A stretch of 64,000 nt of DNA from Shewanella cutis (lineage in GTDB: Bacteria; Pseudomonadota; Gammaproteobacteria; Enterobacterales; Shewanellaceae): NCBI RefSeq assembly GCF_022410515.1, contig NZ_JACSDI010000013.1:39251-103250 (forward strand), in the 5' to 3' direction. Position numbers and translations under genes: made by a program. Positions 55,538 through 64,000 of this stretch are shown in pieces. Position 1 is the stretch's first letter. Every line of letters begins with the position of its first letter. The notes below the pieces were generated by a model. The model was given only the letters and a program-made list of their open reading frames with translations. It was not told where the DNA came from and made no database searches.

Positions 55538-56275
55538 ATGTTGGAATATCAAGCAGCAAAAGATTTACTCAAAGGTAAAACCATTCTGGTGACAGGTGCG
55601 GGTGCTGGTATCGGTCGCGCGGCAGCTATCGAATTTGCCAAACACGGCGCCACCGTGATTTTACTCGGTAAAACGGTCAAAAAACTCGAAGCCGTTTACG
55701 ATGTTATCGAACAGGCGGGTTACCCAACGCCAGCGATCGTGCCGCTGGATTTAAAGGGCGCGACCGAGCAAAACTACCGCGATATGGCCGAAACCATAAG
55801 CGAGCAGTTTGGTCACTTAGATGGTTTACTCCACAACGCCAGTTTACTTGGTGCCCTAGGTCCGTTTGAACACATCGATATTCCATCACTCGAAGATGTA
55901 CTTAAAGTCAATGTCACCGCACAAGTGATGCTAACCAAGGCATTGCTGCCAGTGTTACGCCAAGCCCCAAGCGCCTCGATTATCTTTACTTCAAGTAGTG
56001 TTGGCCGTCAGGGCCGCGCCTACTGGGGCCCCTATGCCTTCTCTAAATTTGCCACCGAAGGCATGATGCAGGTACTTGCCCACGAGTGCGATGGCACTTC
56101 AGTACGGGTTAATAGCATTAATCCTGGAGCCACTCGCACCGAAATGCGCGCCAAAGCCTATCCTGCTGAAAACCCATTCGATTTGAAAACGCCCGAAGAG
56201 ATTATGCCAACCTATCTGTATTTGATGGGACAGGATTCTAGCGAGATCAATGGCCAGCAATTTAACGCCCAATAA
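55538..56275 (+). CDS. yciK: YciK short-chain dehydrogenase
   Basis: A 245-residue NAD(P)-dependent reductase. The glycine motif is 'TGAGAGIGRAAA', the NNAG-like element 'LHNASLLG', and the catalytic S-Y-K triad lies in 'TSSSVGRQGRAYWGPYAFSK'. The closing 'DSSEINGQQFNAQ' is typical of the YciK subgroup. The substrate is unknown. A longer frame adds 24 codons, but a ribosome site just upstream of 55538 and the family N-terminus favour this start. In E. coli yciK lies near sohB and rluB, as here. Confidence 0.93.
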   Translation: MLEYQAAKDLLKGKTILVTGAGAGIGRAAAIEFAKHGATVILLGKTVKKLEAVYDVIEQAGYPTPAIVPLDLKGATEQNYRDMAETISEQFGHLDGLLHNASLLGALGPFEHIDIPSLEDVLKVNVTAQVMLTKALLPVLRQAPSASIIFTSSSVGRQGRAYWGPYAFSKFATEGMMQVLAHECDGTSVRVNSINPGATRTEMRAKAYPAENPFDLKTPEEIMPTYLYLMGQDSSEINGQQFNAQ

Positions 56276-56340
56276 CGGATGCTTGTTTAACATATCGCGT
56301 TTTCAGTGCGTAAGTTTTTAGATAGAACGAGTGTAGAAAG

Positions 56341-56368
56341 AAGGGAGCTTATCGCTCCCTTATTTTTA
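56341..56368 (+). terminator. Terminator of yciK
   Basis: AAGGGAGC-TTATC-GCTCCCTT is followed by ATTTTT. It also covers the stop codon of the convergent gene. Confidence 0.85.
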
Positions 56369-57337
56369 ACTCTGACCAAGTTTGATTTTGGCGAAGTAAA
56401 TCATGGTTTTAAACTTATCTTGCGCTTTATCGCCCCGAGTATCACTACTCTCCAAATCAGAAACCATTGCCTGCTCATGGCTGGAGTAATAACTGACTAA
56501 AAGGTCGTCACCGTCAAGCACAATGCCGGCATAACTGGTATCTCCCTGCGAAGGTAACGTGAGCCACTCATGAATAGCGCCCGTCTCTTTATTTATCTCA
56601 ATAAGTGCTGTGCGAATGTTCCCTTCATAAAGACGCACAACCGCCATTAAGCGGGATTGGTAGACAAACATCACTGGCCCACCAATGCGTTTATCGAGTG
56701 TCTGCCATTGCCACTGATTAAAGGGCGGTAAGCTTTGCCCTAACAAGCCTAAAAACTCATCGCTCCAAACAGGATCGCGCCTTAACAAACAAAAACAGCA
56801 CTGTTGGTGAAATACCAGAGAACTTTCATTCACGTAGCCCTGATTGTTAAAAACAGGCATCCAAGGCGTAAATTCAACACTGTCATCACTTTTATATAAG
56901 CGTGTATCGCCGTCTGGGCCAGCCCGATATCCAACACCATAGAGAGAGTCTTGATAGGCACTTAAACGCCATAACCAGTAGCCTTTATCAGCCACCGCCT
57001 GTGGTGCTGACCAATGCACGCCATCTTTCGAACGCCATAAGTACGATTGCAAACCCGACTTATCATGGTATGTACCGCCCCCCAACAACAATAATTCCCC
57101 TCTAAATTCGATTAATTTGCCATCCCGTAAATCGGCTTGAGCCGAAGTCAGCAGCGCCACACTTTGCCAAGTTTCCCCTGCATCATGGGATCGAAGAATA
57201 CGCAATGCGCCATCGGGAGACACGTGTGCTGAGCCTTCTCGAAACACACAAAATAATGTCCCTTGGTATAACACCAGATCGGTAAAGGCATTATGCTCAC
57301 CTTGCTCCCAAATTCGCTTGACTGATACTAGCTCCAT
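56366..57337 (-). CDS. BNR-repeat / sialidase-fold propeller protein
   Basis: A 323-residue protein built of about six blades of beta strands with Asp-box-like turns, the clearest being 'SHDAGETWQ' (about 50-58); 'SKDGVHWSAPQ' and 'KSDDSVEFTPW' are degenerate versions. 'LVLYQGTLFCVFREGSAH' and 'GDDLLVSYYSSHEQ' resemble the sialidase family core. It has no signal peptide, so it appears cytoplasmic, unlike most sialidases. I cannot locate a full sialidase active site, so it may be a glycosidase relative or a binding propeller. It shares its strand with rluB. Confidence 0.75.
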   Translation of the reverse strand: MELVSVKRIWEQGEHNAFTDLVLYQGTLFCVFREGSAHVSPDGALRILRSHDAGETWQSVALLTSAQADLRDGKLIEFRGELLLLGGGTYHDKSGLQSYLWRSKDGVHWSAPQAVADKGYWLWRLSAYQDSLYGVGYRAGPDGDTRLYKSDDSVEFTPWMPVFNNQGYVNESSLVFHQQCCFCLLRRDPVWSDEFLGLLGQSLPPFNQWQWQTLDKRIGGPVMFVYQSRLMAVVRLYEGNIRTALIEINKETGAIHEWLTLPSQGDTSYAGIVLDGDDLLVSYYSSHEQAMVSDLESSDTRGDKAQDKFKTMIYFAKIKLGQS

Positions 57338-57395
57338 CGCTTATCTCCTCGTCACCAATAGGCTTGTTATAGCATAACCACCAGATACAGAAAGC

Positions 57396-57419
57396 AAAAA
57401 AGGCCGCTAGCGGCCTTTT
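57396..57419 (-). terminator. Terminator of rluB
   Basis: AAAAAAGGCCGCTAGCGGCC followed by TTTTA is a palindrome with A and T flanks, 20 bases past the rluB stop. Confidence 0.85.
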
Positions 57420-57439
57420 AACTGGGTAACATCAACCTA

Positions 57440-58315
57440 TTAACTGCGCTGACGTGTCGGCTTAGCTTTAGGCGTTGCTGTCACTTTATGCTTACGCACC
57501 GCGCGGCGGATTTTGGCACTCTTCACCTGTGCACGGGCCACGCTGTGTTTATCGGCAGCCAGCATAGTGCGAGTTTCAGGCTCAAGGCCCGCCAGTTGAC
57601 GCAGATAGTTAACTTGTTCTATCGGCAATTCAATCCAACCACCACGGGGTAAAGATTTAGGTAATTCCACCATACCGTAGCGCACACGGATAAGACGGCT
57701 AACCTGCACCTCTTGTGATTCCCATAAACGGCGTACTTCGCGGTTACGGCCTTCACGTAGACACACGTGCCACCATTGGTTCATGCCCTCACCACCCGCA
57801 GCTTTAATGGCATCAAACTGCGCCATACCATCTTCTAACATCACGCCGGTACGCAGACGTTGTACCGCAGCCTCTGGAACTTCACCAAAGGTACGCACCG
57901 CGTATTCGCGTTCAACTTCGTTAGACGGGTGCATCAAGCGGTTTGCCAATTCACCATCAGAGGTAAACAGCAATAGGCCTGAAGTGTTGATATCCAGACG
58001 GCCTACCGCAACCCAGCGCGAATCACGCACTTTAGGCAAGCGGTCAAACACAGTTGGACGACCTTCAGGGTCCTTACGGCTACAAATCTCACCTTCGGGT
58101 TTGTGATAAGCCAGCACGCGGCAAATCACATCATCGGCGGACTTAAGCGATATGGCTCGACCATCGATACGTACTTTTGCATCGGCTTCGATCCGATCGC
58201 CAAGATTGGCAATCACGCCATCAATACTAACTCGGCCTGCAGCAATCCATGCCTCCATCTCACGACGGGAGCCATGGCCTGCACGGGCCAAGACTTTCTG
58301 CAATTTTTCACTCAT
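57440..58315 (-). CDS. rluB: 23S rRNA pseudouridine synthase B
   Basis: Converts U2605 (E. coli numbering) of 23S rRNA to pseudouridine. The 291-residue protein has an N-terminal S4 RNA-binding domain ('[21 protein letters not shown]') and the catalytic domain with the aspartate in '[15 protein letters not shown]' (about D110). '[17 protein letters not shown]' is also typical. A basic tail from about 250 onwards is usual for RluB. In relatives rluB follows scpA-scpB; here the neighbouring prophage takes that upstream place. The ribosome site is weak (TGAAG ten bases upstream). Confidence 0.95.
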   Translation of the reverse strand: MSEKLQKVLARAGHGSRREMEAWIAAGRVSIDGVIANLGDRIEADAKVRIDGRAISLKSADDVICRVLAYHKPEGEICSRKDPEGRPTVFDRLPKVRDSRWVAVGRLDINTSGLLLFTSDGELANRLMHPSNEVEREYAVRTFGEVPEAAVQRLRTGVMLEDGMAQFDAIKAAGGEGMNQWWHVCLREGRNREVRRLWESQEVQVSRLIRVRYGMVELPKSLPRGGWIELPIEQVNYLRQLAGLEPETRTMLAADKHSVARAQVKSAKIRRAVRKHKVTATPKAKPTRQRS

Positions 58316-58388
58316 TAGTTATATCTTCAATAAAATTCTTTTTGAAAACAAGGGTTTTGTCACCTCGCATTCTGTATATTTTGTTTGC

Positions 58389-58410
58389 ATGTACACAGCC
58401 ATGTACACAG
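58389..58410. repeat. Direct repeat near the prophage end
   Basis: ATGTACACAG occurs twice with a two-base spacer (58389-58398 and 58401-58410). Each copy contains the palindrome TGTACA. Such repeats can be integrase arm or repressor sites, but this is only a suggestion. Confidence 0.45.
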
Positions 58411-58496
58411 TTCCAAAAGTGGTGTAATTATACGTTAATTGCAGTTAGTCGTACAGTGAGCCCTATTTTAATGAATGTGAAATACAAACTAACATT

Positions 58497-58525
58497 AAAA
58501 GCCTCATAAAATTAATGAGGCTTTT
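58497..58525 (-). terminator. Terminator of the prophage tail operon
   Basis: AAAAGCCTCAT and ATGAGGCTTTT form an eleven-base stem around a seven-base loop, just past the J stop codon. Confidence 0.85.
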
Positions 58526-58531
58526 AAACAT

Positions 58532-61500
58532 CTATTGCTCTGTTGACACTAGAGTTAGCGTTTGATTATTTACGATACCATTGTGAAATGGTCTCGTGTG
58601 ACTTGATACATATACTCTATATGTTACATCACTTGTTGAATTACTTAAGTTGTCGCTGATAGTTACACTCCCTGAGCAACTATAAAAGACTTTATAAGTT
58701 GGGGGGATGTTTTCATCATTTGTAGTTTTTTCCACATTGCCAGTTAGTGTAATGGCCGAGCCAGGGACATCAACCCAGCTACTACCGACAAACCGCTGAA
58801 CTTTCATAGTAATGACTTCTGCATTTGTCAAATTGCCGGGATCGACAGCTTCCTCATAACTAGCAGTGCAGTTGTATGAAAAAACCAAGTTTTTTGTTTT
58901 TCCATTCGTTCCAAATGGCCCAATTGTTAGCGGGCTAGTTGCAGAGGTATAGATTGTTTTTGTTGTGTATGATGCTCCATTTTTTAACACCCCAGCGCTT
59001 AGCGTACCCCCAAAGTATGCATCGCCACCGTTAGTTCTGTAGGTTATAGCATTCGATTTTGAGCAGTTTGAGATATCACCTACATCTGGACCATACCAGT
59101 CAATAAACTCTTTATTAACGCCAAATCCAGCGCCATAAACAGATAGATATCCTCCTTGTCTTTGTATTAGCACTTTATTTTGCAACTCCCCGATGAAAGC
59201 AGAGTTCATGAAAACCTGTCCATTCTCTACAACGAAAGGCGTGGTAATGGTTGATGTGCCAGTAATTTGATTCACAATGGCAAAACGATCTGCAGTAAAT
59301 AGCACCTGCCCCTGCATGCCTTCTGGCGTGTTCTCAACGCCTATCGCCATGCCTGCGCCGTAGTATTTACCGTCAGCCGTTACCCCAACCTTAATCGAGT
59401 ACATGGCTTGCAGCTTGCCATCTAGCTCAGCTAATGCCGTTGATGTTTGCTGTACAGCGGCAGTGTTAGCGCCTGCTGTGGCCTGCACAGTATCAATGCG
59501 TTGCCCAAGGGCGCTGTCGGCATTAGCACGGGCTGTTTGTTCTTGCTGGATTGCTGCCGTGTTAGCCCCAGTTGTGGCTTGTACAGTATCAATGCGTTGG
59601 CCTAAAGCGCTGTCGGCATTAGCACGGGCTGTTTGTTCTTGCTGAATTGCTGCAGTGTTAGCACCAGTTGTGGCTTGTACAGTATCAATGCGTTGGCCTA
59701 AAGCGATGTCGGCATTAGCACGGGCTGTTTGTTCTTGCTGAATTGCTGCAGTGTTAGCACCAGTTGTGGCTTGTACAGTATCAATGCGTTGGCCTAAAGC
59801 GCTGTCGGCATTAGCACGGGCTGTTTGTTCTTGCTGGATTGCTGCAGTGTTAGCACCAGTTGTGGCTTGAACGGTATCAATGCGTTGGCCTAAGGCGCTA
59901 TCGGCATCTGCACGGGCGGTTTGCTCTTGCTTAATTAAAGCCGCATTGCCATTGACTGTGGCTGAAATGCTGATTATTTGGTTTGACAATGATTCATCAG
60001 CAGTAGCTCTAGCAATTTGCTCTGTGATGATGGCGGCAGTGTTTTTATCAATACTGGCTGAGACTGCATCAATACTTTTTGCTAAGGCTTCATCGGCAGC
60101 GGCTCTTGCATATTGCTCAGACCAAACGCCAGCAAAAACAATCGTCGATCCTGCATTCCACCCAATATCTCCAGCTAATGGCGGATTTACTTGAGCAAAT
60201 ATTCCATCAATCCGTGATGACTCCGCAGTAAGTTTGCCGTCAATGATTTCAATTGAAGTTTCAACGGTATCCACTCGCACAGTTAATGCGGCAAGCGCCT
60301 CGCCGATGGTTGAATACTCGCCTATTTTTGTCCAATAAGTCGCGTTTGTTGGTAGTGTTCCTGCTGGAACATCTTGCTTAGCCGAATACAATTTGCCCTG
60401 ATATTTGACCAATTGCCCACTGAGATAAGCTGTATTGCTGTCCCAGTCTGGCGCCCCTGCAATGTCGGCGATATCAGCTTGCATTTGCTCAATTTTGCTC
60501 TGTGCAGTTGCAATATCATTCTCAATTTCGGGAATTTTATCTGTTTCGACTTTAATGACTGGGATTAGCTCAATCTCTGATAGCAGCTCCTGCCCGAGTG
60601 CTGATGATGTGATGCGCTCGCTAAAGTACTCGTCATATTTGGTTTGGTCGGTGGAGCTTTGGCCGTTTACAAAGTTAGACCATGGGCCCACGTTGCCTGT
60701 GCGATCCACTAACCGCGCTCTAAACCAAAAGCTAGCGCCGGCACTAAGCCCTGTCATGGTGTGGCTGTTTAGCGGATAGGAAAAATCACCCAGCTTGATC
60801 ATACCACTGTCGTTATTGTTGGGGCCGTACTCAATTTCGGTGCGCAAGGTATCCTCTGCACCAGCAGGGAATAACCAATTTAACGCAATGCCAAACACTA
60901 ACGGCGTGGTGGTGAACGAGGCCACCGCTGGCGGTAATCCGGTTTTGCCCGTGATATTGGTTAGGTCGGATAATTTAGGCACTGACGACACATCGACTGA
61001 GTTGATTGCGCGAACTCGAGCAAGATATTGCCCGGTGTAAACGCCGCGAATATCAACCGAGGTACCGCTGGTTTTTGGCAACTTAACCCACTCGCCTGAG
61101 TCCTTGCGCCACTCCACTTCGTAAGCCACTGCATTTTTAGCCGTGGCCCACTGAATCGTCATAGTCGTGACTGACAGCGTTTGCTCAGTGAATGTTGATT
61201 GGGTAATGGTCACGCTAGCCGGCGCTTGTTGCGCCCCCACTGGCAATTTACTAATTGGCCGATCTTCTAACCTTGCGCCTGTATCAATGTATGGATATTT
61301 GCTGGGGTTATGTTCAACCGCAGTGATTTCGTACTCAATGCTATCGCTATTGGCCTTGGCTACGCGCAGCACTCTAAATTGCTGCAGCTTTAGCTCGTCT
61401 GACTCAACCGACCATAACAGCTGTGGCAATGGCGTTTCGCTGTATTCGGTGGTTACCGTTACCACACGGCCATTAACGGCCTCAATGGTGCGAGCCTGCG

Positions 61501-63100
61501 CTTTGCCGCTGGGCAAGTTGATGATGAGGCGATCATTAACCGCGATAGTGGCCGCACGGTCCAAGGTGATCTGTTTGCCGTTAACCGCTGAGATGCGCCC
61601 ACCAATACGGCTACCAGCAATCAGTTGATCCGCTACGCCAATCACATAACCAGGTAGTGGGATGCTGCCATCCATACCCACTTTAAAATTAACCGCGCGG
61701 TCATTGTTATTGGTATAGATTGCCCACTTTCCGCGTCGCTGGGCTTCTGATTCGCGAGTGCAACCTAATGCCGCTAGCTCCACCACATTGTCACCATAGC
61801 GGCGCTGTAAGGCTTGATCAGATACCGAGGTAACATCGGACTCATAAGCGTTATCTGGATTATCCCAACTGACCAAGGCGCGAGTGTATTTAACCTTTTC
61901 GCTGCTGGACGAATAGCTAAATTTACCGTCGATCACGTTGGCATTGGTGTATATAAAATCCATATCACGTGGCATATCGGCCACTGAATAGATTTGGCCG
62001 TTTGACCAATAGGTCATGCCACGATAGATAGACGCCAAATCGCGCAGCACTTGCCACGCCTCTGTTGCCTGCTGAATATAAATATTGCAGATATAGCGAG
62101 GCTCCGTGCCGCCTTTGCCGTTTGGCACCAGCTGATCGCAATATTGGGCAATTTGGTAAAGCTCCCACTTGTCCACCAGCGACGCATTGATCCGCTTGCC
62201 TGTGCCAAAGCGGTCATCGAGGATAATGTCGTAACTAACCCATGCTGGATTATCTGTCCATGCGATTTTAAAACTACCGTCCCAAACGCCCGTATATTCG
62301 CGGGTAAGCGGATTATAGTTTGTTGGTACCCTTACCTTGCGCATAAAGGGTTCGCACGACACCACTGGGATATTCTGAAATTGGCTGGCGTCAAACTCAA
62401 CATACAACAATGCCGTGTTTGGGTACTTTAGCTTGCGGTCAATCACATCGGTGATTGCCGAAATTTGCATCAAGTCGGCCACACGGTTGTTGTTTTGGTT
62501 TGGCGTTAAGCGGCGAATACGGATCTGCCAACTGTTACCCGCAGGCAAGTCAATACGATGGCTGCGCTCATAGGGCTGAGTGGTTTTGCCGTCAACCGCT
62601 GTGCTTAATACGGTTTGATAGCTACCGCCATCGGTAGAGAGATCAATAGCGTACTCAATGCGATAGCCGTTAACATCACCGTTATCAAGTTGCTGTTGCA
62701 GCGCTGGCCAGCGAAAGCGCACACGAACAGCAGAGAGCACGCTATTAGTAATCGCTCTGGTGTAGGGCTGTTCTGACTTTAACTCAATCCCTAATGCCAC
62801 TTCGTTTTCAACCGAGGGCAAGCCAGGTATATAGGTTTGATGTACAGAACCCGGACGAAAATCCCAAATTACACCGGGGAAGTTTTCAGCGCCATTGGCA
62901 TCGAGCAGAGGTGTGCCATCTAAAAACACATTTTGGCCTGATAATTGGCCCTCAAACTCGCCCTCCCCAATCGCCAGCAGGATTTTAGCTTTGGCAATGG
63001 AGCGCAGATCATCTGGAGACTCAACCGGAGTACGCTGCTCGCTTTCGCCTGCTTTAGCCCCATGGATAACGATTTGTTGTTTTAATGCGGGAATACCCAT
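58532..63100 (-). CDS. J: Phage tail tip (host specificity) protein J
   Basis: A 1522-residue Lambda gpJ-like protein that forms the tail tip and binds the host receptor. Its N-terminal two-fifths carries the conserved J core ('SIAKAKILLAIGEGEFEGQL', 'DGTPLLDANGAENF', 'WQVLRDLASIYRGMTYW', 'CTRESEAQRRGKWAIY'). Two fibronectin III-like domains follow (about 625-815), then a CBM5/12-like module (about 885-935: 'DWDSNTAYLSGQLVKYQGKL'). A run of 32-residue repeats ends in the DUF1983-like 'MYSIKVGVTADGKYYGAGMA'. A variable C-terminal domain of about 210 residues is expected to bind the receptor. AGGAG inside the end of the preceding gene precedes its ATG. Confidence 0.93.
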   Translation of the reverse strand: MGIPALKQQIVIHGAKAGESEQRTPVESPDDLRSIAKAKILLAIGEGEFEGQLSGQNVFLDGTPLLDANGAENFPGVIWDFRPGSVHQTYIPGLPSVENEVALGIELKSEQPYTRAITNSVLSAVRVRFRWPALQQQLDNGDVNGYRIEYAIDLSTDGGSYQTVLSTAVDGKTTQPYERSHRIDLPAGNSWQIRIRRLTPNQNNNRVADLMQISAITDVIDRKLKYPNTALLYVEFDASQFQNIPVVSCEPFMRKVRVPTNYNPLTREYTGVWDGSFKIAWTDNPAWVSYDIILDDRFGTGKRINASLVDKWELYQIAQYCDQLVPNGKGGTEPRYICNIYIQQATEAWQVLRDLASIYRGMTYWSNGQIYSVADMPRDMDFIYTNANVIDGKFSYSSSSEKVKYTRALVSWDNPDNAYESDVTSVSDQALQRRYGDNVVELAALGCTRESEAQRRGKWAIYTNNNDRAVNFKVGMDGSIPLPGYVIGVADQLIAGSRIGGRISAVNGKQITLDRAATIAVNDRLIINLPSGKAQARTIEAVNGRVVTVTTEYSETPLPQLLWSVESDELKLQQFRVLRVAKANSDSIEYEITAVEHNPSKYPYIDTGARLEDRPISKLPVGAQQAPASVTITQSTFTEQTLSVTTMTIQWATAKNAVAYEVEWRKDSGEWVKLPKTSGTSVDIRGVYTGQYLARVRAINSVDVSSVPKLSDLTNITGKTGLPPAVASFTTTPLVFGIALNWLFPAGAEDTLRTEIEYGPNNNDSGMIKLGDFSYPLNSHTMTGLSAGASFWFRARLVDRTGNVGPWSNFVNGQSSTDQTKYDEYFSERITSSALGQELLSEIELIPVIKVETDKIPEIENDIATAQSKIEQMQADIADIAGAPDWDSNTAYLSGQLVKYQGKLYSAKQDVPAGTLPTNATYWTKIGEYSTIGEALAALTVRVDTVETSIEIIDGKLTAESSRIDGIFAQVNPPLAGDIGWNAGSTIVFAGVWSEQYARAAADEALAKSIDAVSASIDKNTAAIITEQIARATADESLSNQIISISATVNGNAALIKQEQTARADADSALGQRIDTVQATTGANTAAIQQEQTARANADSALGQRIDTVQATTGANTAAIQQEQTARANADIALGQRIDTVQATTGANTAAIQQEQTARANADSALGQRIDTVQATTGANTAAIQQEQTARANADSALGQRIDTVQATAGANTAAVQQTSTALAELDGKLQAMYSIKVGVTADGKYYGAGMAIGVENTPEGMQGQVLFTADRFAIVNQITGTSTITTPFVVENGQVFMNSAFIGELQNKVLIQRQGGYLSVYGAGFGVNKEFIDWYGPDVGDISNCSKSNAITYRTNGGDAYFGGTLSAGVLKNGASYTTKTIYTSATSPLTIGPFGTNGKTKNLVFSYNCTASYEEAVDPGNLTNAEVITMKVQRFVGSSWVDVPGSAITLTGNVEKTTNDENIPPTYKVFYSCSGSVTISDNLSNSTSDVTYRVYVSSHTRPFHNGIVNNQTLTLVSTEQ
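59440..59945. repeat. 96-bp tandem repeat in gene J
   Basis: Five near-identical units of exactly 96 bases (phase marked by CAATGCG at 59494, 59590, 59686, 59782 and 59878), encoding 32 residues each of the type QRIDTVQATTGANTAAIQQE. The unit is predicted coiled-coil or triple-helical fibre. Copies differ at only a few bases, so the array is recent and can change in number. Confidence 0.92.
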
Positions 63101-63104
63101 TTAG

Positions 63105-63731
63105 TTAAGGCTCCTGTTGATTGCCGCCGTTGCTGCCGCCTGATTGAATTGCTCGCTTAGTAGTTGCAATGTCTTCTGCGTAAATCCCTGCGCTAATAAT
63201 CGCGCCACCCACTCGGCGCTTACCGTAGCCAATGCCAACAGGGTTACCTGCTGCAGTAGTGTTAACCGCGCCACCAAAGGCATAGCTTGGCGCGTTCTCG
63301 GCGGCTTCCCTGCCCTTTAGTCCTTTGGCTTGGGGAGAAAGCATTTGCACCACGCCACCCGCGACTAAACCCACACCAGCCTGCACTAACCAGCCTTGGC
63401 CAAAGTACACACCGACAACAATCATTACAGCGCCTAAAATCGTCTGCAAAATACCGCCTCGCTTGCTCCCTGCGATTACAGGCACAATGCGGATTTCATT
63501 GGTGCCGGCTAAATCAAATTCATCCTGTCCAGTGTTGCGGCCATTGCGGAAAATCGCATAACGCAGGCCGAGCTTTGCCTGTTCTTTGATGAATAACTCA
63601 AAGCCGTCGAGTGTGTTTTTAAGGGCGCTAAAGGCTTCATTTGTTGTGCCAGTTTCTAGCAAGCGCTGATGAACGCGGCCAAACTTAGCCGCCAGTGAGC
63701 CTGATAGCTTGATCGTGGTGAGTGTACTCAT
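63105..63731 (-). CDS. I: Phage tail assembly protein I
   Basis: A 208-residue Lambda gpI-like tail assembly protein. It has a ubiquitin-like N-terminal half ('TTIKLSGSLAAKFGRVHQRL' ... 'DLAGTNEIRIVPVIAGSK') and a hydrophobic glycine-rich stretch (about 93-130) typical of the family, then 'NTTAAGNPVGIGYGKRRVGG'. It acts with J to build the tail tip and is not in the mature virion in Lambda. J begins four bases after its stop, confirming the I-J order. Its own start has a TGGAAAATC ribosome site. Confidence 0.9.
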   Translation of the reverse strand: MSTLTTIKLSGSLAAKFGRVHQRLLETGTTNEAFSALKNTLDGFELFIKEQAKLGLRYAIFRNGRNTGQDEFDLAGTNEIRIVPVIAGSKRGGILQTILGAVMIVVGVYFGQGWLVQAGVGLVAGGVVQMLSPQAKGLKGREAAENAPSYAFGGAVNTTAAGNPVGIGYGKRRVGGAIISAGIYAEDIATTKRAIQSGGSNGGNQQEP

Positions 63732-63831
63732 GATTTTCCAGCGTGATTAATGGGATTTACTGAGGATTTAAAACAAGGTTAAGCATTAGATGTAAAACAT
63801 GAATTTTGACAGCAGCAGCCGATTTTATTTG

Positions 63832-64000
63832 CTACCAAACATCGATTTTAACCCATGTCGCAGTACTTAATGGATTGGTTATCATAATCCTGAAATTGAC
63901 ATATGAAGTACTATCCCCGTCTGCATAGATTACACCCTCGAACCACGAGTTGCTGTTGATTGTAGAACCCATAGTGGCGACAGTCCCGCCATTGACAATT
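63832..64000 (-). CDS. 3' end of an unknown phage gene
   Basis: An open frame of 55 residues runs off the right edge on the minus strand and stops at 63832. It reads '...TVATMGSTINSNSWFEG...' and ends 'TATWVKIDVW'. The composition is like the beta-rich end of a fibre or capsid-decorating protein. In Lambda the gene just upstream of I is K, a peptidase that overlaps I, and this sequence does not look like K and does not overlap. It is probably an extra inserted gene. About 100 bases of non-coding DNA separate it from I. Confidence 0.6.
   Translation of the reverse strand, partial: IVNGGTVATMGSTINSNSWFEGVIYADGDSTSYVNFRIMITNPLSTATWVKIDVW

Larger units (their letters stand above)
58316..58531. 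other. Chromosome-prophage junction region
   Basis: Between the rluB start and the end of the prophage tail operon. No gene is seen. It holds the direct repeat at 58389-58410 and the phage terminator at 58497-58525. The attachment site is presumably somewhere in this interval, but its core cannot be fixed without the other end of the prophage. Confidence 0.5.

Overview
The window looks like chromosomal DNA of a gammaproteobacterium of the genus Shewanella, very close to S. oneidensis. The basis is protein similarity and gene order recalled from memory: ligA-zipA-smc, cysZ...cysK, focA/pflB-pflA, yfbV/ackA-pta, folX-yfcH, ybbAP/tesA, the fused beta-helix/diheme cytochrome known as the 'SO2930 family', sohB, yciK and rluB, followed by a Lambda-like prophage. 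No rRNA, tRNA, CRISPR array or complete insertion sequence was seen.

Layout. 0.3-2.7 kb (minus): a DUF3802 protein, a YceI-like secreted protein, YaiI and PdxH. 2.9-9.5 kb (minus): ligA, zipA and smc, genes for DNA ligation, division and chromosome structure. 9.8-18.6 kb: sulfate importer cysZ, a DUF5916 outer-membrane protein, an orphan FabH-like ketosynthase, a broken RDD-family gene carrying a 276-bp MITE-like insertion, cysK, a SAM methyltransferase and a TDT-family transporter. 19.3-24.8 kb: a large TonB-dependent receptor, a YfcC-type carrier and the formate channel focA. 25.8-33.0 kb: the anaerobic pyruvate pathway pflB-pflA, yfbV, ackA and pta. The 1-kb divergent focA/pflB region holds two near-identical palindromes of PdhR/LldR type, one facing each gene, which suggests pyruvate- or lactate-linked control of formate export and pyruvate formate-lyase.

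33.4-45.8 kb is housekeeping and transport: a small lipoprotein, a 30-aa small protein, an RNA-methyltransferase-like enzyme, an AI-2E family membrane protein, folX, yfcH, gltS, a second short signal peptidase, the ybbA/ybbP ABC system divergent from tesA, and a DUF3083 protein. 46.2-50.2 kb holds two lipoproteins of unknown function: a beta-helix fused to a diheme cytochrome domain, then a second stand-alone diheme copy, with an AraC regulator convergent to them. 51.7-58.3 kb: sohB, a VolA/Pla-1 type lipase, yciK, a BNR propeller protein and rluB. From about 58.4 kb to the end is a Lambda-type prophage, read on the minus strand, with the late tail genes J and I and the 3' end of one more gene.

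How the genes work together. PflB, activated by PflA, makes acetyl-CoA and formate. Pta and AckA turn the acetyl-CoA into acetate and ATP, and FocA exports formate. CysZ and CysK form the ends of sulfate assimilation. The least explained items are the beta-helix/diheme lipoprotein pair, the MITE and the pseudogene it breaks, and the small protein at 34.0 kb.
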